Part shown: positions 6,914 through 11,778 of the stretch, piece after piece
How the letters are laid out: each line of letters opens with the position of its first letter
Position numbering within the stretch: the first letter of the stretch is position 1
Source: SIG701 sp045123975
GTDB taxonomy: Bacteria > Bacillota > Clostridia > Oscillospirales > CAG-272
Reading direction: 5' to 3'
Length of the DNA: 11,778 bases
Assembly (NCBI GenBank): GCA_045123975.1
Contig: JBGVKV010000100.1
Location: 1 to 11,778, forward strand
The notes under the pieces: generated by a model
What the model was told of the DNA's origin: nothing
Databases searched by the model: none
Seen by the model: only the letters and a program-made list of their open reading frames with translations
Program-made: the position numbers and the translations under genes

Positions 6914-6943
6914 ATTTTAACATAATTCACACACAAATGTCAA
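6914..6943 (-). promoter_or_regulatory. Sigma-A-type promoter of the deoR-E2-lpd-E1 unit
   Basis: On the minus strand a consensus -35 TTGACA (6938-6943) and a -10 TAAAAT (6914-6919) are 18 nt apart, and the -10 is preceded by TGT, an extended -10. An A/T-rich stretch lies upstream (6950-6990), possibly an UP element. Transcription would begin near 6907, giving a leader of about 45 nt that contains the inverted repeat at 6881-6898. This is the only clear promoter for the four-gene unit. Confidence 0.75.
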
Positions 6944-7006
6944 CAATGTGATGATAAAATACACGAAAAAATCTGAAAAAAATTAACATTGTAATTCACA
7001 AGAAAA

Positions 7007-7039
7007 GAAAGCCACCGCGTTAAAAATACGGTGGCTTTT
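7007..7039. terminator. Terminator of murC
   Basis: GCCACCG (7011-7017) pairs with CGGTGGC (7029-7035), and flanking A-T pairs lengthen the stem. On the minus strand it is followed by TTTCTTTTCTTG, so it ends the murC transcript 16 nt after the stop codon and keeps it out of the regulator operon. On the plus strand TTTTT follows, so the structure is symmetric. Confidence 0.85.
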
Positions 7040-7054
7040 TAGTAGGTTTCATCG

Positions 7055-8476
7055 TTATTGTACCAGTTTTCGGCAGATAAGATTGATGTCTCCCGCACCC
7101 ATCACAAGGATCAGATCTCCGTCGCAGCATTCGTTTGACAGATGGTCAACGATGGCATCGAAGGTGGGCAGTGCGGTGCAATTTCCTCCGCGGAGGGTGA
7201 CCGCATCGGCCAGGAGGGAAGAGGAGACGCCCAGTGTGTCCGTTTCTCTGGCAGAGTATATTTCCGCAAGAACGACCTGGTAAACGTCCTTATGAGCCAG
7301 GGCTGCCGCAAAATCGTCGAACAGCTCTTTGGTTCGGGAATAGGTGTGGGGCTGGAATACGCAGAAGATCCGGTTGTGCTCCATCTGTGCGGCGGTGTTC
7401 AGGGTAGAGGTGATCTCCGTGGGGTGATGTGCGTAGTCATCAAACACAACTGCACCGGTTTCGGTCACGCCGTGCCGATCCATACGGCGGACGGCGCCGT
7501 CGAATTCCGCCAGAGCCTGCACCAGTGCATCCGGAGATACACCGTGCTCCAGTGCCACTGCGGAGGCCGCCAGTGCGTCACACACGTTGTGCGCACCGGG
7601 AACGTGCATGGAGATCCGGCAGATGCCGACGCCGTTGTGCAGAACGGTAAAGGAAGGACGGCCGTGTTCCATGACGATGTCCGTTGCACTGTAATCGGCA
7701 GACGGCGTCTCCACGCCAAAGGTCACGATGCGGCCGGAATAATCCTTTGCGGCACGCATCACGTTGTCGTCGTTTACGTTCAGATAGGCTGTTCCGTCTA
7801 TACCCGCACGATCCAGGAAACGAGAAAAGGAGTCTTCAATATGGTCCAGATCCCGGAAGTAATCCAGATGATCCGGTTCGATGTTGAGCACGATTACGTC
7901 CGTGGGGTAGAAATCCAAAAAAGAGTCCATATATTCGCAGGCTTCAAAGATGAAGTAATCCTCTGCGCCGATGCGGTCGCATCGGCCGCCTACGTCCTTC
8001 ATTGGGGCTCCGCAGCTGACCGTGGGATCCTTACCGCCGATGCGGAATATTTGCTCCAGCATGGAGGTGGTGGTGCTTTTGCCGTGCATACCGGATACGC
8101 CAATGCGCTTTTTGTAGCCGCACATAATATATCCCAGATAATCCGCCCGGGATACCACCGGAATCCCCCGCTTCAGCGCTTCCGCATACTCGGGCTGTGT
8201 GGCGGGAATCGCAACGGTGTACACAAGCATATCCGCACTGTCGATGTGGGAGGTGTCCGCTGTATAATGCACGTCAATTCCCAGCTCTTCCAGTTGATGC
8301 GTCAGAGCAGAGGGTGTCCGGTCATAGCCGGAAACCCGGTGGCCGCGCAAATGGGTAATATGGGCAAGGGAACACATGCTGACGCCTCCGATGCCGCAGA
8401 AGTAAATATTCTTTTTCCCGCCGGCAAGAAATTGGGCGATTTTATCTGTTCCGAAATGTGTGTTTGGCAGTGCCAT
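7055..8476 (-). CDS. murC: UDP-N-acetylmuramate--L-alanine ligase
   Basis: MurC joins L-alanine to UDP-MurNAc with ATP, the first amino-acid step of peptidoglycan precursor synthesis in the cytoplasm. The protein is 473 residues, a usual length. Motifs in order: N-terminal UDP-binding CGIGGVSM (27-34), ATP-binding P-loop GMHGKSTTT (129-137), NIEPDHLDY (198-206), HNVCDALAA (296-304), and in the C-terminal domain DDYAHHPTEI (346-355) and FQPHTYSRT, the set typical of MurC rather than MurD/E/F. I chose the ATG at 8476 because GGAGGT (8484-8489) lies 7 nt upstream; the ATG at 8491 overlaps that ribosome binding site and has none of its own. It is transcribed alone, divergent from spoVG. Confidence 0.96.
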   Translation of the reverse strand: MALPNTHFGTDKIAQFLAGGKKNIYFCGIGGVSMCSLAHITHLRGHRVSGYDRTPSALTHQLEELGIDVHYTADTSHIDSADMLVYTVAIPATQPEYAEALKRGIPVVSRADYLGYIMCGYKKRIGVSGMHGKSTTTSMLEQIFRIGGKDPTVSCGAPMKDVGGRCDRIGAEDYFIFEACEYMDSFLDFYPTDVIVLNIEPDHLDYFRDLDHIEDSFSRFLDRAGIDGTAYLNVNDDNVMRAAKDYSGRIVTFGVETPSADYSATDIVMEHGRPSFTVLHNGVGICRISMHVPGAHNVCDALAASAVALEHGVSPDALVQALAEFDGAVRRMDRHGVTETGAVVFDDYAHHPTEITSTLNTAAQMEHNRIFCVFQPHTYSRTKELFDDFAAALAHKDVYQVVLAEIYSARETDTLGVSSSLLADAVTLRGGNCTALPTFDAIVDHLSNECCDGDLILVMGAGDINLICRKLVQ

Positions 8477-8483
8477 GGTGGGT

Positions 8484-8489
8484 ACCTCC
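8484..8489 (-). promoter_or_regulatory. Ribosome binding site that fixes the murC start
   Basis: GGAGGT on the minus strand lies 7 nt before the ATG at 8476. The upstream in-frame ATG at 8491 sits on this site, so the longer reading adds five residues that are really leader sequence. Confidence 0.85.
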
Positions 8490-8505
8490 ATGCGATTTGA
8501 GGTTG

Positions 8506-8533
8506 ATTATACGAACTGTTTATAAATTGTAAA
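8506..8533 (-). promoter_or_regulatory. murC promoter
   Basis: On the minus strand TTTACA (8528-8533) and a perfect TATAAT (8506-8511) are separated by 16 nt. An A/T tract (eight Ts on the minus strand, 8544-8551) lies upstream as a possible UP element. The start would fall near 8500, giving a leader of about 25 nt up to the murC ATG. Confidence 0.7.
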
Positions 8534-8552
8534 TGATATGTTCAAAAAAAAC

Positions 8553-8594
8553 TTGCAATACCGTAGTATAATTTTCACAATCTGGGTGTATAAT
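8553..8594 (+). promoter_or_regulatory. spoVG promoter region with two TATAAT boxes
   Basis: Two TATAAT hexamers face spoVG, at 8567-8572 and 8589-8594. Neither has a good -35 at 16-18 nt; TTGCAA (8553-8558) is the best -35-like sequence but pairs at 17 nt only with CACAAT (8576-8581). A run of eight As (8544-8551) lies upstream. I see no convincing sigma-H site of the kind known for Bacillus spoVG. A promoter is expected here, but the exact boxes are uncertain. Confidence 0.45.
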
Positions 8595-8653
8595 AATAAA
8601 TGCAGTTTAATTATGTCAGATTTTGTGCATCCAATGCACTGGGAGGACAAACT

Positions 8654-8953
8654 ATGAAAATCACGAATATCAAGATTCGCAAGCTGTTTGAAGAAGGTCC
8701 TATGAAAGCGGTTGTGTCCGTAACACTGGACGATCAGCTGGCTTTGCACGATATTAAAGTGATCTATGCAGCGGAAAAATACTTTATCGTTATGCCAAGC
8801 AGAAAGAATCCCGACGGCACGTACCGCGATATCGCCCATCCCATCAATGCGGACTTCCGCAATCATTTGGAGAGTGAGGTCCTCCGGGCGTATGAGGAGG
8901 AAGTGGCTCGAGCCGCGTCCGCCGAGGAAGTGGAAGCCGTATACGCTGAGTAA
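8654..8953 (+). CDS. spoVG: Septation/sporulation regulator SpoVG
   Basis: This 99-residue protein matches SpoVG throughout: the N-terminal strand MKITNIKIRKLF, then MKAVVSVTLDD (17-27), HDIKVI (32-37), the hallmark VMPSRKNPDGTYRDIAHPIN (46-65), and a C-terminal helix ending in an Ala/Glu-rich tail. SpoVG proteins are small cytosolic nucleic-acid-binding regulators that affect septation, sporulation and other traits in Firmicutes. The start at 8654 is set by GGGAGG (8641-8646), 7 nt upstream; the in-frame ATG at 8600 adds 18 residues unlike the family and lacks a ribosome binding site. The gene is divergent from murC and convergent with clpX. Presence of spoVG does not prove that the organism sporulates, since non-sporulating Firmicutes also carry it. 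Confidence 0.96.
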   Translation: MKITNIKIRKLFEEGPMKAVVSVTLDDQLALHDIKVIYAAEKYFIVMPSRKNPDGTYRDIAHPINADFRNHLESEVLRAYEEEVARAASAEEVEAVYAE

Positions 8954-8973
8954 ATCGTTACTTTAGATAAAGG

Positions 8974-9009
8974 AAAGCACGTCACGTCGGGTGACGTGCT
9001 TTTATCTTT
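8974..9009. terminator. Strong terminator between spoVG and clpX
   Basis: AAAGCACGTCAC (8974-8985) pairs perfectly with GTGACGTGCTTT (8991-9002) around a 5-nt loop. On the plus strand TATCTTTTTT follows, ending spoVG. On the minus strand the stem is followed by CCTTTATC, so it can also serve the convergent tig-clpP-clpX operon, whose last stop codon is at 9011. Confidence 0.9.
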
Positions 9010-9010
9010 T

Positions 9011-10378
9011 TTACGATGCGGATACGTCCGACGCATCGGACAAGTCCGGTGCGGTGCTCTCAGAAAGGAGAGCAGGGGCATTTTCTTTCAGTACCAGCTG
9101 AGGAGTTGCTTTGTTTCTGATGCAATCCTCTGTGATGATGACTGTCTCAACGTCCTCGCGGGAGGGAATCTCAAACATAACGGAGGTCATAACACCTTCC
9201 AGAATGCCGCGAAGACCGCGGGCACCGGTGTTTCTCTCGATTGCCAGCTCAGCAACGGCCCGCAATGCGTCCTCTTCAAAGGTGAGATTTACGTGATCCA
9301 TATCAAACAGCTTTGTATACTGTTTGGTGAGTGAATTCTTGGGCTCACTGAGAATACGCACCAGTGCTTCGGTATCCAGATTCTGCAGAGGCACAATAAC
9401 GGGGAGACGCCCAACCAGCTCAGGAATCAGGCCGAATTTGACGATGTCATGGGCTGTCGCATCCTTGAGGAGATGAGCGGAGCGTGCTTCCTCTTTAGCC
9501 TTTACCTTGCCGCTGAAGCCGATGGAAGCAGTATCGGTGCGCTTGCCGATTATTTTTTCCAAACCGTCGAACGCACCGCCGCAGATGAACAGGATATTGG
9601 AGGTGTCGATCTGGATAAATTCCTGGTTCGGATGCTTGCGGCCGCCCTGGGGAGGAACGTTGGAGATCGTACCTTCCAGGATCTTCAAGAGGGCCTGCTG
9701 AACGCCCTCACCGGATACGTCACGGGTGATGGAGGGATTTTCGCTTTTGCGGGAGATCTTATCAATCTCATCGATATAGATAATGCCGCGTTCCGCCAGC
9801 TCCACGTCGAAATCTGCTGCCTGGATCAGACGGAGCAGAATATTTTCTACGTCTTCGCCTACGTAGCCTGCCTCAGTCAGTGTGGTAGCATCGGCGATGG
9901 CGAAGGGAACGTGCAAGGTTTTCGCCAGCGTCTGTGCCAAATAGGTCTTACCTACGCCGGTGGGACCGATCAGGAGTACGTTGCTCTTCTGCAGCTCCAC
10001 GTCTTCCGCTTCGGATACGTCGTCCTTGTTCCGTTTTTTGGAGGCCTTAGCCTCGTTGTAGAGAATACGCTTATAGTGATTGTAAACAGCCACGGACAGG
10101 GCGACTTTCGCATCGTCCTGGCCGATGATATACTCATCCAGCGTGGCTTTGATTTCCTTGGGGGTGGGAAGGGAGGATTCGGTGAGAAGGAATTCGTCAC
10201 GATCCTGGTGGAGCTGCTCATAGATCAGCTCGCTGCAGGCATCCACGCAGTTGTCGCAGATATATGCACCGCTGGCAGAGGGAATCAGAAACTGCACCTG
10301 CCGCTCGTTTCTTCCGCAGAAGGAACAGCAGCGAAGCTTTACCTCATGTCCCGTGCCGTTGTTGTTGTTTTGAGCCAT
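9011..10378 (-). CDS. clpX: ATP-dependent Clp protease ATP-binding subunit ClpX
   Basis: ClpX is the hexameric AAA+ unfoldase that feeds tagged substrates into ClpP. The 455-residue protein has the N-terminal zinc-binding domain with four cysteines (Cys18, Cys21, Cys41, Cys44), Walker A GPTGVGKT (138-145), pore loop GYVG (171-174), Walker B IIYIDEID (199-206), the substrate-gripping GRKH (246-249), the ClpP-docking IGF tripeptide (286-288) and sensor-2 GARGLR (385-390). All key parts are present. The C-terminal tail after about residue 430 is a low-complexity Ser/Asp/Ala stretch, not expected to be conserved. The ATG lies 20 nt after the clpP stop, with AAAGGAT upstream, so the two genes are very likely cotranscribed. 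Confidence 0.98.
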   Translation of the reverse strand: MAQNNNNGTGHEVKLRCCSFCGRNERQVQFLIPSASGAYICDNCVDACSELIYEQLHQDRDEFLLTESSLPTPKEIKATLDEYIIGQDDAKVALSVAVYNHYKRILYNEAKASKKRNKDDVSEAEDVELQKSNVLLIGPTGVGKTYLAQTLAKTLHVPFAIADATTLTEAGYVGEDVENILLRLIQAADFDVELAERGIIYIDEIDKISRKSENPSITRDVSGEGVQQALLKILEGTISNVPPQGGRKHPNQEFIQIDTSNILFICGGAFDGLEKIIGKRTDTASIGFSGKVKAKEEARSAHLLKDATAHDIVKFGLIPELVGRLPVIVPLQNLDTEALVRILSEPKNSLTKQYTKLFDMDHVNLTFEEDALRAVAELAIERNTGARGLRGILEGVMTSVMFEIPSREDVETVIITEDCIRNKATPQLVLKENAPALLSESTAPDLSDASDVSAS

Positions 10379-10398
10379 GTGATAATCCTTTCCGTGAA

Positions 10399-10983
10399 TC
10401 AGGGACGTTTGTCAATGACCCGGTCGATCAGACCGTATTCCATAGCGGCTTGGGCGGTCATAAAGTTATCGCGTTCCGTATCGCGGGCGATTTCCTTAAT
10501 GGATCGGCCCGTGTTTTCTGCCAGAATCCGGTTCAGGGTATCGCGGGTACGCAGAATATGATCGGCGTGAATCTTGATGTCGGTTGCCTGACCCTGCATA
10601 CCGCCGAGAGGCTGGTGGATCATAATCTCACTGTTGGGCAGAGCAAGACGCTTACCCTTCGCACCGGAGGAAAGCAGGAACGCGCCCATGCTGGCTGCCA
10701 TGCCGATGCAGATGGTGGACACGTCGCACTTGATGAAATTCATCGTATCGTAGATGGCCATGCCTGCAGTAACGGAGCCGCCGGGGGAGTTGATATACAG
10801 ATGGATGTCCTTGTCGGGATCCTGTGCCTCCAGGAAGAGGAGCTGTGCCACGACCAGGGAAGCAGTAACGTCGTTGACCTCATCCGCCAGGAAAATAATG
10901 CGGTCGTTCAGAAGTCGGGAATAAATATCATAAGAGCGCTCGCCGCGGGAGGTTTGCTCAATGACCATAGGGACCAGTGCCAT
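10399..10983 (-). CDS. clpP: ATP-dependent Clp protease proteolytic subunit ClpP
   Basis: ClpP is the barrel-shaped serine peptidase partner of ClpX. From the ATG at 10983 the protein has 194 residues, with the catalytic triad at Ser98 (GMAASMG), His123 (MIHQPLGG) and Asp172 (TERDNF), matching the numbering usual for ClpP. The N-terminal MALVPMVIEQ matches the family's usual start, and an AAAGGCGG site at 10990-10997 precedes it. The in-frame ATG at 11013 would add ten residues and has no good ribosome binding site. It lies between tig and clpX, the order common in bacteria. ClpP degrades misfolded and regulatory proteins in the cytosol. Confidence 0.97.
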   Translation of the reverse strand: MALVPMVIEQTSRGERSYDIYSRLLNDRIIFLADEVNDVTASLVVAQLLFLEAQDPDKDIHLYINSPGGSVTAGMAIYDTMNFIKCDVSTICIGMAASMGAFLLSSGAKGKRLALPNSEIMIHQPLGGMQGQATDIKIHADHILRTRDTLNRILAENTGRSIKEIARDTERDNFMTAQAAMEYGLIDRVIDKRP

Positions 10984-11050
10984 ATTGTGCCGCCTTTCCG
11001 AGTAAAAACTCATAATAACTCAATTTGTGTAGATTTGGCCAATTATATAT

Positions 11051-11083
11051 ATTACCGCTGCTTCCTGAAGAAACAGCGGTAAT
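11051..11083. other. Hairpin in the tig-clpP gap
   Basis: ATTACCGCTG (11051-11060) and CAGCGGTAAT (11074-11083) form a 10-bp perfect stem with a 13-nt loop. In the direction of transcription (minus) it is followed by ATATATAATTGG rather than a U-run, so it is at best a weak terminator or attenuator between trigger factor and clpP. The same bases contain a minus-strand TATAAT (11042-11047) that could be a -10 box of a clpP promoter, but no good -35 is seen. The remaining gap (10984-11050) shows only the clpP ribosome binding site and no CtsR-type repeat. Confidence 0.5.
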
Positions 11084-11096
11084 TGTTTTGCAAAAA

Positions 11097-11778
11097 TTAT
11101 TCAGCGTCGGCTGCGGGAGCAGCATCGGTTACAACAGCCTTTTCTTTTACAAGATCCACTGCCTTCTTAACCTTCATATCAGCTGCGAGAGCATCGGACT
11201 CAACGGTTTCCTTAACCTTCTCGATCTCCATGCCGTATGCCTCAGCGATGCGGCCGTACTCAGCCTCGATTTCCTCGTCGGAAACAGCGATGTTCTCCAG
11301 CTCAGCGATCTTTTCCAGAGCGAGACGGGTCTTTACCTGCTTCTCAGCCTGGGGACGGAGCTGCTGGCGCATCATATCCAGATTCATGCCGGTATACTTG
11401 AAGTAGGTGGCGAGATCCAGACCCTGCATGCGGAGACGGTTGTCGTAATCGCGAACGAAGTTCTCAGTCTCGGTATCGAACATAGCTTCGGGAATTTCAG
11501 CCTCCAACTTGCCCATCAGAGCCTCGAGGATCTGATCCTCAACTTCGTTGTCAGCAATCTTGGCGTTCTTCTCTTCCAGTTTCGCCTTGATGTCAGCCTT
11601 GTATTCATCGAGCGTATCGAATTCGGATACGTCGCGAACGAATTCATCGTCCAGCTCGGGCAGCTCGTTAACCTTCAGTGCGTTCAGCTTTACCTGGAAT
11701 ACAGCGGCCTTACCTGCCAGCTCTTCAGCGTGGTACTCGGTGGGGAAGGTTACGTTTACGTCGAATGCGTCGCCGATT
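11097..11778 (-). CDS. tig: Trigger factor, C-terminal part (5' end outside window)
   Basis: The frame stays open to the right edge and gives 226 residues ending at the stop at 11097; the N-terminal ribosome-binding domain and most of the PPIase domain lie outside. The visible part begins in the end of the FKBP-type PPIase domain (FPTEYHAEELAGKAAVFQV, then ELPELDDEFV) and continues through the helical C-terminal chaperone domain, with a final Ala/Asp-rich tail. Trigger factor is the ribosome-associated chaperone that shields nascent chains. The internal ATG at 11516 is not the real start, because family similarity continues upstream of it. Its place just before clpP and clpX supports the call. 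The gap to clpP is 113 nt. Confidence 0.95.
   Translation of the reverse strand, partial: IGDAFDVNVTFPTEYHAEELAGKAAVFQVKLNALKVNELPELDDEFVRDVSEFDTLDEYKADIKAKLEEKNAKIADNEVEDQILEALMGKLEAEIPEAMFDTETENFVRDYDNRLRMQGLDLATYFKYTGMNLDMMRQQLRPQAEKQVKTRLALEKIAELENIAVSDEEIEAEYGRIAEAYGMEIEKVKETVESDALAADMKVKKAVDLVKEKAVVTDAAPAADAE

Noticed and set aside
6862..6936. Longer start for the DeoR-type regulator at 6936.
   Set aside because: The 25 added codons run through the operator-like repeat and the likely -10 box; the family start and ribosome binding site point to 6861.
7142..8500. A 452-codon plus-strand open frame opposite murC.
   Set aside because: MurC motifs on the minus strand are complete; the plus frame is a shadow.
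8507..8866. A 119-codon minus-strand open frame covering the murC-spoVG gap and most of spoVG.
   Set aside because: It overlaps the murC promoter and is antisense to SpoVG; no family resemblance.
9449..10561. A 370-codon plus-strand open frame opposite clpX and part of clpP.
   Set aside because: It is antisense to strongly conserved genes, including across their junction.
11097..11516. A separate 139-residue protein starting at 11516.
   Set aside because: Trigger factor similarity continues in frame upstream to the window edge, so this ATG is an internal methionine.

Overview
The window looks like a chromosomal segment from an anaerobic Clostridia-type Firmicute, most likely a gut Oscillospirales/Ruminococcaceae-like lineage. 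The reasons are a spoVG gene, the tig-clpP-clpX order, strong AGGAGG-type ribosome binding sites, and two short palindromic repeats of a kind I associate with gut Clostridia genomes. The taxonomic placement is inference; no rRNA or tRNA gene is present.

Layout from left to right. (1) Positions 1-324 carry no gene. They hold a short palindrome, a Rho-independent terminator, a MITE-like element with 24-bp terminal inverted repeats, and two small hairpins. (2) Positions 325-690 (+) encode a small, very acidic, AT-rich orphan protein of unknown function. A symmetric terminator at 700-729 probably serves both it and the convergent operon. (3) Positions 821-6861 (-) form a four-gene unit transcribed as deoR-type regulator, E2 acyltransferase, E3 dihydrolipoyl dehydrogenase, then a fused E1 alpha-beta dehydrogenase. 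Together these encode a complete lipoate-dependent 2-oxoacid (or acetoin) dehydrogenase complex. Its likely promoter (6914-6943) and a TGTGAAA/TTTCACA operator-like site (6881-6898) lie directly upstream of the regulator. (4) Positions 7055-8476 (-) encode MurC, with its own promoter and a terminator that separates it from the regulator gene. (5) Positions 8654-8953 (+) encode SpoVG, divergent from murC and ending in a strong terminator. (6) Positions 9011-11778 (-) hold the protein quality-control cluster: trigger factor (5' part cut off by the window edge), ClpP and ClpX.

Functionally, the E1-E2-E3 unit would decarboxylate a 2-oxoacid or acetoin, pass the acyl group through lipoyl-E2 to CoA and reduce NAD+. 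The adjacent DeoR/GlpR-family repressor probably links this to a phosphorylated sugar metabolite. MurC makes UDP-MurNAc-L-Ala for the cell wall. SpoVG is a small RNA/DNA-binding regulator. Trigger factor, ClpP and ClpX handle nascent-chain folding and ATP-dependent proteolysis.

Most of the window is recognisable housekeeping gene content and I see no clearly new multi-gene system. The points most worth following are the fused E1 with an enlarged thiamine-diphosphate motif in the unusual order E2-E3-E1, the array of TGTGAA half-sites around the regulator promoter, and the orphan acidic protein beside a MITE-like repeat.
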